From: Montanilutibacter psychrotolerans
GTDB taxonomy: Bacteria; Pseudomonadota; Gammaproteobacteria; Xanthomonadales; Xanthomonadaceae
Direction: 5' to 3'
Assembly (NCBI RefSeq): GCF_003719825.1
Contig: NZ_RIBS01000002.1
Span: 677,202-741,201 of the forward strand
Length of the DNA: 64,000 bases
The notes under the pieces were generated by a model, which was given only the letters and a program-made list of their open reading frames with translations, did no database searches and was not told the DNA's origin. The position numbers and the translations under genes were made by a program. Positions 8,295-15,318 of this stretch are shown here, one piece after another; positions within the stretch are counted from its first letter, which is position 1, and each line of letters opens with the position of its first letter.

Positions 8295-10902
8295 ACGCTA
8301 CGCGGCCTGGATACTGGCCGCGTTGCTGGTGGTGACGGTGTTCTTCGTGCTGCAGTTGCCCAAGCTCACCGCCGACAGCAACCCCTACCTGTTGCCCGAT
8401 AGCCACCCGGCACGCAAGACCCTGCTGGAGATGCAGGACGAGTTCACCGGCACGTATGACGCGGCATTGATCGCCATCCACAACAAGGACGGCGTGTTCA
8501 ACCGCGACACGCTCGACGCGGTCTACGACATGACCGCGTCGTCGCGACGGATGCTGCTGGTCAACGATGCCGACAAGGCGCAGCTCGAAGCTCTGCGTGA
8601 CCGCTATGGTGCCGCCGCACCGCAGTGGCGCACGACCATCGACGCGATCCTTGCCGACGGCCTGACCCAGAATGATTTCGCGGAGGCCGACAAACTGCCG
8701 GCGCTTGCCGCGAAGCTGCCGTTGTCCGCTGCCGAACGCAGTTTCGTCGACTTTTTCCCGCGTCGGATCAACCCGATCAAGGAACTGGCCGGCATGGCCG
8801 CGACCGAAAACATGGTCGCGCGTGATGGCGTGCTGGTGGTGCGTACCGCACTGGCCGACAAGACCACCGATCCGGCGTTGATCCGCGAGGAGGTGATGGG
8901 CAACGCCATGATGATCAATGGCGCGGTCTCGGCCGATGCCAAGGTGGCGTTGGTGGTGGTCGAGCTGTACATCAAGCAGGAGGACGCCGAGGGTCAGCTG
9001 CGCGCCTACCAGGCGTTCGAGAAGATCGTCGACGACTACCGCCGCGAGCACCCGACGTTCGCCGCCGCCAACGACACCCACATCGCCGGCGTACCGATTT
9101 TCATCGCCGAGCAGAAGAAGCTCGTCGACCGGGACATGGGAACACTGTTCCCGTTGGTGATCCTGGTGGTCGCGGCGATCCTGGTGCTGTTCTTCCGGCG
9201 CCCGCTTGGCGTGATCCTGCCGTTGGCCAATGTGATCATCGCCGCGCTCTGGACGCTGGGCCTGATGGCGATCAACCACGCACCGCTGGACCTGATCACC
9301 AGCGTGTTGCCGGTGTTCCTGATCACCATCTGCGGCGCCGACGCCATCCACATGATGAGCGAGTACTACACCCAGCGCGCGCAGGGCGGAACGGCCCGCG
9401 AAGCGGCGCGTCGGACCATGCAGGTGATGGTCTCGCCGGTGCTGCTGACCACGGTGACCACCACCGCCGGTTTCCTGCTCTCCACCTCGACCAACATCTC
9501 CAGCATCCGCTCCTTCGGCCTGTACATGGCCTGCGGGCTCGCGTTCGCACAGCTGATCGCATTGCTACTGGTGCCGGCGTGGATCAACCTGTTCGGTGAC
9601 CGAAGCCTGCGCAAGCGTGTCGAGATCGCGCAGGCGAAGGCGACATCGGGTGGCAGTCGCGCGCGCCACGAGTGGCTGGGCACCGCGCTCGAATCGGTGT
9701 TTCGCAAGGTGGTGGCCCACCGCGCCGCGTTCGGCGTCGCGTTTGCGCTGCTGATCGCGGGCGCCGGTTTCATGACCACGCGGGTGCACGTCGAGGACGC
9801 CGGTTCGGGCTACTTTGCGGCCGACAACCCGTTCCGCAAGGCCGACGATTTCGTCAATCGCCATATCGCCGGCACCAGTCCCGGGTGGATCGAGGTGGCC
9901 ACCGGCCAGCCCGGCGGCGTGCTCACGCTGGAGCAGGTGCGCTTCATCGACGGGCTCGACCGGTTCCTCGCCAGCCAGCCCAACGTGACCTACAGCTACT
10001 CGCTGGCGCGCTACATCAAGCGCATGAACCTGGTCATGCACGACATGGACCCAGCCTACGACCGCCTCCCGGCGGCGAGTGAGCCGGTGTCCAGCACGGA
10101 CCCCGACACCGGCGTGACCACGGTCGAGCAGGTCAAGGGAGACGACCTGGTCGCGCAATCGGTGCTGATGTACGAGAACGGCGGCGGTTCGGACCTGACC
10201 AACGTGCTCAACCGCGACTTCTCGCGTGCGGTCACGATGTTCACGATGAACACCACCCGCGCGTCGGATTACCAGGCACTGCTGGACGCGCTGCACGGGT
10301 GGCTCGCCAAGAACAAGCCGGCCGGCGTCGAGGTCAAGATCGGCGGCAGCCCGGTGATCTGGACCGGCGTGCTGCACGAGATCATCAAGGGCCAGCTCAA
10401 CAGCGCGTTGCTGGCGCTGGCGGCGGTGGCGCTGGTGCTGGTGCTGTGGCTGCGCTCGGTGCCGCAGGGCGTGCTGGCGACGCTGCCACTGGCTGCGACG
10501 ATGGTCTGCTACTACGGCTTCATGGCGCTGTTCGGGATCGATCTCAACATCGGCACCGCCATCATTTCGTTCCTGATCGTCGGCATCGTCGACTACTCGG
10601 TGCATTTCCTGCACCGCATCGGCATCGCGCGCGACGAGCTCGGCCTGTCGCTCGACGACGCGTTGCTGCATGCCGTTCGCCACAGCGGCCAGTCGATCGT
10701 GTTCAACGTGCTGGTGTTCTCGCTGGGGTTCCTGACCTTGCTGCTGTCGGAGTTCACCCCGATCGTGCACCTGGGCGCACTGGTGGCGATGGCTCTGTCG
10801 CTGAGCGGCGCGATGTCGCTGTTCCTGATCACGCTGCTGGCGCCGGTCTTCCTGCGTCGTCGGCGCGACCCGATGCCGCTGGCGGAATCTTCGGCGGCGT
10901 GA
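8269..10902 (+). CDS. RND/MMPL superfamily exporter
   Basis: This 877-residue inner-membrane protein has the duplicated RND layout. There is a TM helix at the N-terminus, a large periplasmic domain, then a bundle of helices around residues 290-450, then a second periplasmic loop and a second bundle from about residue 705. Motifs such as GADAIHMMSEYY and VGIVDYSVHFLHR mark the two equivalent TM4-like positions. No membrane-fusion protein or TolC is encoded here, as expected for the HpnN/MMPL branch that moves lipids. It is the last gene of the operon and is followed by a strong hairpin about 90 bases downstream. The cargo is inferred to be the product of the upstream enzymes. Confidence 0.9.
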   Translation: MQTYLRFVERYAAWILAALLVVTVFFVLQLPKLTADSNPYLLPDSHPARKTLLEMQDEFTGTYDAALIAIHNKDGVFNRDTLDAVYDMTASSRRMLLVNDADKAQLEALRDRYGAAAPQWRTTIDAILADGLTQNDFAEADKLPALAAKLPLSAAERSFVDFFPRRINPIKELAGMAATENMVARDGVLVVRTALADKTTDPALIREEVMGNAMMINGAVSADAKVALVVVELYIKQEDAEGQLRAYQAFEKIVDDYRREHPTFAAANDTHIAGVPIFIAEQKKLVDRDMGTLFPLVILVVAAILVLFFRRPLGVILPLANVIIAALWTLGLMAINHAPLDLITSVLPVFLITICGADAIHMMSEYYTQRAQGGTAREAARRTMQVMVSPVLLTTVTTTAGFLLSTSTNISSIRSFGLYMACGLAFAQLIALLLVPAWINLFGDRSLRKRVEIAQAKATSGGSRARHEWLGTALESVFRKVVAHRAAFGVAFALLIAGAGFMTTRVHVEDAGSGYFAADNPFRKADDFVNRHIAGTSPGWIEVATGQPGGVLTLEQVRFIDGLDRFLASQPNVTYSYSLARYIKRMNLVMHDMDPAYDRLPAASEPVSSTDPDTGVTTVEQVKGDDLVAQSVLMYENGGGSDLTNVLNRDFSRAVTMFTMNTTRASDYQALLDALHGWLAKNKPAGVEVKIGGSPVIWTGVLHEIIKGQLNSALLALAAVALVLVLWLRSVPQGVLATLPLAATMVCYYGFMALFGIDLNIGTAIISFLIVGIVDYSVHFLHRIGIARDELGLSLDDALLHAVRHSGQSIVFNVLVFSLGFLTLLLSEFTPIVHLGALVAMALSLSGAMSLFLITLLAPVFLRRRRDPMPLAESSAA

Positions 10903-10991
10903 TCCGGGTCTGGCTGTCCCGATGACGGGGCAGCCAATCGGTCGTAGTGGGGCTCGGGTGAGTCCACCCGAATCCCGCGCGGCCTTAGATC

Positions 10992-11039
10992 AGGCCGGAG
11001 CCCCTGCGGGCTCCGGCCTGATCTGTTTGCGGAACTGCG
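10992..11039. repeat. 48-bp direct repeat, left copy, containing a perfect hairpin
   Basis: This copy differs from the one at 17303-17350 at only two of 48 positions. Its core is an 11-base-pair perfect inverted repeat (ggccggagccc / gggctccggcc) with a CTGC loop. It can end transcription from the RND gene. The right copy is the terminator of ssrA, so this copy is probably the original ssrA downstream sequence displaced by an element inserted at ssrA, or a duplication made at insertion. Confidence 0.8.
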
Positions 11040-11176
11040 AGGTGGGGTAGGGCTACCTGGCACCGGCCGGAGACGCCCGGTTCGCGCCGGCTTTCAAAAC
11101 ATTGGAAGTTGCCCCCAACGTTGCCTTAGGCTGCGCAAACTTGGGTTGGCAATCTCACACAACAGGAGCTTGGTTC

Positions 11177-11419
11177 ATGTCGGTCAAGGCAAATTCGCTC
11201 GCAGTCCTGGGTGCTGTCGTTCTGGCTGTGACGCTTTCCGCCTGCGGCGGCGGCAATGACCTCGACTTGAACTCCGCTCAGGCACAGGCCGAGCGGGAGG
11301 AGGAGGCCAAGCACTTTGACAACATGAAATATGCGGAGGTGAAGCCGATTGGCGCCGAGGAAGCGAAGCCTGCTCCCGAGAAGCCCAGCGAGCCCGCCGA
11401 AGGCGCCGCTGCCAAGTAA
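11177..11419 (+). CDS. Small predicted lipoprotein
   Basis: This 80-residue protein has a signal peptide and a lipobox (LSAC, Cys23), followed by an acidic, Ala/Pro/Glu-rich tail. No family was recognised. AGGAG lies about 10 bases before the ATG. It is the first gene of the island and is followed 10 bases later by the first attC-like site, so it may be the first cassette or the chromosomal gene to which the array is anchored. It has no attC or attI upstream that I can see. Confidence 0.7.
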   Translation: MSVKANSLAVLGAVVLAVTLSACGGGNDLDLNSAQAQAEREEEAKHFDNMKYAEVKPIGAEEAKPAPEKPSEPAEGAAAK

Positions 11420-11429
11420 TCCCGGTGCG

Positions 11430-11496
11430 GCACGACAATTCGTTCAAGCCGAAGCCGCTTCGCGGCGCGGATCCATCTGGACGTCAGGCGTCGGAA
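11430..11496 (+). repeat. attC site 1 (divergent)
   Basis: The inner part (attcgttcaagccgaagccg, then cttcgcggc) matches the array consensus, but the cores are degenerate: gcacgac on the left and gtcggaa on the right. The start codon of the next cassette gene begins on the last base of the right core. Confidence 0.7.
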
Positions 11497-11894
11497 TGAG
11501 CTCATTCGCGTTTGATGCAAAGTGCGTGGCGGTCGAAGATCCCGACGGCGAGTGCTACCTGGTCGGATTTGCTGACCAGGAATTTGATACCCAGCACTAT
11601 CTGATGCTCCAACGCGCATTCGAGCACGACGAGCAGGACGTTGAGCTCGGCATGGACACGTTTCACGTAGAGTGGTGCAGCCAGGAAAATTCCGGCTACG
11701 GCGGTATTACGCGTTTCTTGCTCAAGCCTGACGGTGCCGAGGTCACGTTCGACGCGGAGGCGTCAGAAGCCTTGGGCGGCATGGAGCGGCTTTCCATTTC
11801 CTTCCAGCTAGGTCCGGCCGAGCACCTCGCACTGCAGGAGGCGCTGAGCCACGTCTTTGAAGGCAGCGGTTGTCTGGAGCTGGCGGACGTCTGA
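11496..11894 (+). CDS. Cassette gene: probable Imm10-family immunity protein
   Basis: The 132-residue cytoplasmic protein resembles Imm10-type immunity proteins, judged from stretches such as YLVGFADQEFDTQHYLMLQR, EQDVELGMDTFHVE and YGGITRF. Members protect a cell from polymorphic toxins. No toxin gene is visible nearby, so it would be an orphan immunity gene carried on a cassette. The ATG directly abuts the right core of attC 1 and the stop codon lies in the left core of attC 2, which is the compact layout of an integron cassette. The family assignment is from memory of the pattern, not from a search. Confidence 0.6.
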   Translation: MSSFAFDAKCVAVEDPDGECYLVGFADQEFDTQHYLMLQRAFEHDEQDVELGMDTFHVEWCSQENSGYGGITRFLLKPDGAEVTFDAEASEALGGMERLSISFQLGPAEHLALQEALSHVFEGSGCLELADV

Positions 11895-11949
11895 CAGCCT
11901 ATTCAATCCGAAGCCGTTTCGCGGCTCGGCCTAATTCCAGGCATTAGGG
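11889..11949 (+). repeat. attC site 2
   Basis: Left core gtctgac overlaps the stop codon of the Imm10-like gene. The arms gaagccgtttcgcggctcgg form the hairpin. The right core reads attaggg, with A in place of the usual G. Confidence 0.75.
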
Positions 11950-11955
11950 CGCGGC

Positions 11956-12418
11956 ATGCTTTCCGATCTGCACGAAATTCTCCTGAGAAGCGACATTCGG
12001 GGCTCGTGGGAGCGCCCGCATGGTGCAGATTGGCTCCTTGAGATCTCACGCGTTCGCGACCTGATCCCCGAACTCGAGACCGCGCGATCTTTGCTGGATT
12101 GACGGACACGACCTCGCTTGCGAGTTGATTGGGAAGTTCTCCCAGGAAGACTGGAGGAAGTTAAACACGACATGGAAACATGAGAGTACGGCTTGGCGCA
12201 TATGTCTCGCCGAAACGCTTTCGCCGATGAGCTGTGGTCAGATCGGCGCGGAGTTGCTGCTTGACGTGGCGGCAGACAAGGAAATTGACGTTGTGTACCC
12301 TGCAGTGCTCTGGATTTCGCAATGCTGTGGCCTCTTTAGCAATCTACCCGGCGAAATCCCATGGTTTGTAGAGATGGCTAAGAGATGTAACCCCGGCGGC
12401 AGCAGTGGGTCGCGTTAG
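11956..12418 (+). pseudogene. Cassette gene interrupted by a frameshift, unknown function
   Basis: An ATG at 11956, six bases after attC 2, opens a 48-residue frame (MLSDLHEILLRS...) that ends at TGA 12102. The +1 frame is open from 12065 and runs to TAG 12418, encoding a Trp-rich segment with KFSQEDWRKL and a hydrophobic stretch around YPAVLWISQCCGLF. Joined with one frameshift, the two give a protein of about 150 residues that fills the cassette exactly. Without the shift, the second part would need to start at TTG 12125 with no ribosome site. A frameshifted gene or sequencing error is the simplest reading. No family was recognised. Confidence 0.55.
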
Positions 12419-12473
12419 CCACAAGTACCCCGGCCTCGATCTGCTGCCCCATAGGCTAGGGCTTGGCAGCGAG

Positions 12474-12533
12474 GCCTAACAAGTCATTCAAGTCGAAGCC
12501 GCATCGTGGCTCGGTTCAGGTCGGGCGTTAGGG
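12474..12533 (+). repeat. attC site 3
   Basis: Canonical cores: gcctaac on the left and gttaggg on the right, 60 bases in total. The inner arms gtcgaagccgc / gtggctcggtt are slightly diverged from the array consensus. Confidence 0.88.
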
Positions 12534-12542
12534 GTCACTAAA

Positions 12543-13070
12543 ATGTATCGCCTCATGTGTGCTTTTGCATTATCGCTCCTCTCCTTCGTTTCGATTGCGA
12601 GGGAGCAACAACCAAGTGCTGCGACGCCAGGTCCGGCGGCTCGGGCGCTCTCCTTTGTCGCAATTGGCAGCGCCAAACTTGCTGTAGTTCACGGGACATC
12701 CAGCGACCCCGGCTGGGATCGAGAGTGTGTTCTCCAGCTGGATGACTACGCCCTCTCCGGAATGTTCGAGGAGCTGCTTCGCCAACAGCTGTCCGAAAAG
12801 CAGCTTGCAGACGCGGATCGCTTCTATTCGACGCCATTTGCTGCCAAGTACAACCAAGTCACGCTACAGCAAGTTTTGTTCGTAAATGGCAAAAAGACAG
12901 ACTCACCAATTGAGCTCACTGCATCAGAGGTGGAGCAGGCAAACTCCTTCTCCACTTCAGAAGCAGGTAATGCGTTGACAACGGCCGCCTCGCAATCCAA
13001 TGCCGAAACGGCTTCGAAGCTGCGTCCAGCTCTCGTGGCCATATTGGGACAGTGCAGAACTGACCGTTGA
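12543..13070 (+). CDS. Cassette gene: secreted DUF2059-like protein
   Basis: This 175-residue protein begins with a signal peptide (MYRLMCAFALSLLSFVSIA). Its middle part, with FEELLRQQLSEKQLADADRF and YSTPFAAKYNQV, follows the pattern of DUF2059-like proteins, where a helical region is followed by FYxSPxGxK. It would act in the periplasm or envelope. The start lies 10 bases after attC 3 and no clear ribosome site is seen. A second cassette at 13614-14186 has the same architecture, although the two share little sequence. Function is unknown. Confidence 0.65.
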   Translation: MYRLMCAFALSLLSFVSIAREQQPSAATPGPAARALSFVAIGSAKLAVVHGTSSDPGWDRECVLQLDDYALSGMFEELLRQQLSEKQLADADRFYSTPFAAKYNQVTLQQVLFVNGKKTDSPIELTASEVEQANSFSTSEAGNALTTAASQSNAETASKLRPALVAILGQCRTDR

Positions 13071-13124
13071 CAATTCAATCAAGCCAAAGCCGCTTCGCGG
13101 CTCGGCATAGTTCAGGCGTTGGTG
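13065..13124 (+). repeat. attC site 4
   Basis: Left core cgttgac overlaps the stop codon of the preceding gene; right core gttggtg. The arms aagccgcttcgcggctcggc form a near-perfect hairpin. Confidence 0.8.
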
Positions 13125-13134
13125 GACCCAGACG

Positions 13135-13581
13135 GTGCGTCGCAAAATCATCCAAGACCTCGCCAACACTCTTTGCCAGATGCTTGTCGGCTGGCGCATG
13201 GGCGACGACCTTGAGGTGTTGGCAGTGCTTCCGGATGGAACGCTCTCAATCGACGCACTCTCCGGGTCCGCGTCCCACGACATCGCGGGAGACCTTCAGC
13301 TCTACGTTGCCGGTGAGCTCGCGAGCTGGCTTGCTCATCGCCTCAGCGTTCATCAAATTCCATTGCAAGCCATTGCCGCGGCAACGGTCACAGCAAAGAT
13401 CCGCACTGACCTGCTTCCTACCGCCCGCGGTCGTATCGTTTGCTTTGATTTCTTCGTTCAGTCCGCCATCGTCACAGGTGAGCGAAGCTATATCGGTAAA
13501 TTGCATGAAGTTAACCGCTGGCACACGCAGATGCCCTCTAAGAATTCATTCAAGCCAAAGCCGCTTCGCGGCTCGACTTGA
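13135..13581 (+). CDS. Cassette gene of unknown function that reads into its attC
   Basis: A 148-residue frame from GTG 13135. The protein is soluble, with no signal peptide or clear motif, and no family was recognised. Its C-terminal residues NSFKPKPLRGST are encoded by attC 5 itself, so the attC provides both the tail and the stop codon. The start lies 10 bases after attC 4. An ATG within the first 70 codons could replace the GTG. Reading into attC is common for integron cassette genes. Confidence 0.6.
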   Translation: MRRKIIQDLANTLCQMLVGWRMGDDLEVLAVLPDGTLSIDALSGSASHDIAGDLQLYVAGELASWLAHRLSVHQIPLQAIAAATVTAKIRTDLLPTARGRIVCFDFFVQSAIVTGERSYIGKLHEVNRWHTQMPSKNSFKPKPLRGST

Positions 13582-13595
13582 TTCGGGCGTTTGGC
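13536..13595 (+). repeat. attC site 5
   Basis: Left core ctctaag is imperfect; right core gtttggc. The arms aagccgcttcgcggctcgac fold into a hairpin. The site overlaps the 3' end of the preceding cassette gene. Confidence 0.75.
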
Positions 13596-13613
13596 TGAAT
13601 TGGAAAGAATTTC

Positions 13614-14186
13614 GTGAATAGACTTAACTTGGCAACCGTCTTCATGGCTCTCGCGCTCATCTCCGCCACTGTCTCCGCGCAATCCATGCACGAAAAATCC
13701 ACGCGCGTGATAAAATATTCACTCGAAGTGGTTAATTCAAGAAGAATCATGGAAGGCTTCATTGAGCGCAACCAGCAACAAAGCGACTCGACGAAGCAAA
13801 AGATGAGATCGATTGTCAGCCAGGTCAACTTCGATGACTTGGCAGCTAGGCTTTCGGATGTTTACCAAAAACAGGTCGCGGAGTCTGATGTTGATCGGTG
13901 CATCAGCTTCATTGATTCGCCTCTTGGTCAGAAGTTCAGTGCCGCGGTGAAAACCAGTGAGTTCATGCGCGATTCGGGGACATTCTTCAGGGCGCTTGAT
14001 GCCAACGAGCAAAGGGTCATCGTAAGTTACATGTCTGGCAACTGCGTCCTGGTAAACCTGCCAAACAGAAGTGAAGCAATGGATGTGTTTGACGACTACT
14101 TTTCCGGACTCGTTTGCTCGCATCTGTATCAGATTGATCGAGATGCGTATGCAAAACTTGAACGTGAAGGGCATTGCCAAGGGTGA
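13614..14186 (+). CDS. Cassette gene: secreted DUF2059-like protein
   Basis: A 190-residue protein starting at GTG 13614, preceded by ggaaag. Residues 1-23 are a signal peptide (LATVFMALALISATVSAQS). The central segment DLAARLSDVYQKQVAES, followed by CISFIDSPLGQKFSAAV, matches the DUF2059 pattern in which helices lead into an SPLGxK motif. It probably works in the periplasm; no activity is known for the family. The AT-rich codon use contrasts with the chromosomal genes on both sides of the island. Cys residues near positions 96, 142 and 170 could form disulfides. Confidence 0.65.
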   Translation: MNRLNLATVFMALALISATVSAQSMHEKSTRVIKYSLEVVNSRRIMEGFIERNQQQSDSTKQKMRSIVSQVNFDDLAARLSDVYQKQVAESDVDRCISFIDSPLGQKFSAAVKTSEFMRDSGTFFRALDANEQRVIVSYMSGNCVLVNLPNRSEAMDVFDDYFSGLVCSHLYQIDRDAYAKLEREGHCQG

Positions 14187-14190
14187 TCAG

Positions 14191-14259
14191 GCTGGCAGTT
14201 CGTTCATCTCGAAGCCTGCTCGCGGCTGGCTCGATTTCTGGGGATAGCTGTCATTAGAA
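14191..14259 (+). repeat. attC site 6 (degenerate)
   Basis: The cores are weak (gctggca and attagaa), and the inner arms (cgaagcctgctcgcggctgg) only partly match the consensus. Its position between two compact genes supports it being a decayed or divergent attC. Confidence 0.5.
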
Positions 14260-14279
14260 GGATCCTCGCAATCTCCGTT

Positions 14280-14639
14280 GTGATCGCGGCCATCGTCGCA
14301 TGGGTCTCGCTACGCGTAGTTGGATCTATTCATGACAGCCCAAACCATCTCAGTCATCGCGCCCGTGCACAACTTGAAATTCTTGGCGCCAAGATCGAAC
14401 AATTTCGCGAGCACACTGGCACCGTTCCCAATGACCTGCGTGAGTTGACCGTGCCTGGCAAGATGGGGCCCTACGCCCGGTCTGCTGATTTGTTGGATCC
14501 ATGGAACGCGTCCTTCTACTATCGTCCTCTAAACAATGGCAGTGGCTTTGTCTTGTTTACTCTCGGATCGGATGGTCGCTTAGGCGGTCGTCAAGATGCG
14601 AGGGATGTCGCATACAAGGGCCTTGCGGATGGCAGATAA
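14280..14639 (+). CDS. Cassette gene: membrane-anchored GspG-like (type II secretion pseudopilin) protein
   Basis: The predicted protein has an N-terminal hydrophobic helix (VIAAIVAWVSLRVVG) and a C-terminal domain resembling the GspG/pseudopilin core. The features are DLRELTVP, LDPWNASFYYRP, and the terminal LGSDGRLGGRQDARDV, which recalls the calcium-binding loop of GspG. There is no prepilin peptidase GFxxxE motif, so it is not a true pseudopilin. The GTG at 14280 is inside the hydrophobic segment; an in-frame ATT at 14253, in the right core of attC 6, would give a fuller helix (RRILAISVVIAAIVAW). No type II secretion genes are nearby. Confidence 0.6.
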   Translation: MIAAIVAWVSLRVVGSIHDSPNHLSHRARAQLEILGAKIEQFREHTGTVPNDLRELTVPGKMGPYARSADLLDPWNASFYYRPLNNGSGFVLFTLGSDGRLGGRQDARDVAYKGLADGR

Positions 14640-14685
14640 CAACAAGAAGCCGTTTCGCGGCCCGGTTCAAATTCAGGCGTTTTGC
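14634..14685 (+). repeat. attC site 7
   Basis: Left core agataac overlaps the preceding stop codon; right core gttttgc. The arms gaagccgtttcgcggcccgg form the hairpin. At 52 bases it is one of the shorter sites. Confidence 0.75.
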
Positions 14686-14688
14686 CCC

Positions 14689-15057
14689 ATGATACGAATC
14701 GTTCTTAGCGTCTGGATATACATCAGCAGCTTGGTCGCAATTGGGACGACTGCTGGCCTCATCTCCCGCGTCCTTGCCGTCTATCCGCAAGCGCATCTGG
14801 CGAGCTTTGGGCCGGTAGTCCCAACCATCGCGACCACGCACGCAGCCTGGCTCGGCTCGGCACCTGCAGCCCTCGGTCTCGCCGCAGCAATCTCAATCGC
14901 GGCTGGACTGTACTTCTGGCGTTCGCGCCGTGCGCGAGAGAGCAAGACGTTCGCGGTCACCATGATCGCTGCCGTAAACTATTTCTTGGCCTTCTTCTGT
15001 GTAATGACCTTGCTAGTCGCATACTTCTACCTGCCAAAGATCGCAAATATGGCCTGA
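14689..15057 (+). CDS. Cassette gene: small integral membrane protein
   Basis: A 122-residue protein from ATG 14689, three bases after attC 7. It has three hydrophobic stretches: residues of about 5-28, 50-75 (LGSAPAALGLAAAISIAAGL) and 92-115. A basic loop, FWRSRRARESK, lies between the second and third. No family was recognised. About 65 bases of non-coding sequence follow before attC 8, longer than in the other cassettes. Confidence 0.65.
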   Translation: MIRIVLSVWIYISSLVAIGTTAGLISRVLAVYPQAHLASFGPVVPTIATTHAAWLGSAPAALGLAAAISIAAGLYFWRSRRARESKTFAVTMIAAVNYFLAFFCVMTLLVAYFYLPKIANMA

Positions 15058-15123
15058 CAGCTCATTGGGCTCTCTGGCGTAACGTTCGGCTCATCTTTCG
15101 TGGTGCCGGGTGATCTGGTTGGG

Positions 15124-15182
15124 ACCTAACCATTCGTTCAAGCCGAAGCCCCTCGCGGCTCGGCTTAACTCGGGCGTCAGGG
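15124..15182 (+). repeat. attC site 8
   Basis: Left core acctaac and right core gtcaggg enclose the arms gccgaagcccctcgcggctc. It closely matches the array consensus. Confidence 0.82.
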
Positions 15183-15187
15183 CGCTA

Positions 15188-15277
15188 GTGAAGATTGTGG
15201 GCCTCGGGCTCAAGGTTGCAAGCGAGCGCATCGTGGTCGTTCATTCAAGCCGAAGCCGCGTTTGCGGCTCGGCATAA
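15188..15277 (+). other. Very short cassette, about 50 bases of unique sequence
   Basis: Only about 50 bases separate attC 8 and attC 9. A frame from GTG 15188 could encode 29 residues (MKIVGLGLKV...), its second half lying in attC 9. There is no ribosome site and no reason to believe it is translated. It may be the remains of a deleted cassette or a cassette without a gene. Confidence 0.4.
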
Positions 15278-15292
15278 TGTCGGGCGTTAAGC
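15232..15292 (+). repeat. attC site 9 (left core degenerate)
   Basis: The inner arms (ttcattcaagccgaagccgc, then gtttgcggctcggcataatg) and the right core gttaagc are clear. The left core (cgtggtc) is eroded, consistent with a deletion in the short cassette before it. Confidence 0.65.
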
Positions 15293-15318
15293 ATTAGGCG
15301 GAAAATGGAGAGTTCGCG

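Noticed and set aside
10903..11176. Possible intI gene or attI site at the left edge of the cassette array
   Set aside because: The interval holds only the hairpin repeat and about 130 bases without a coding frame; no integrase motifs occur on either strand.
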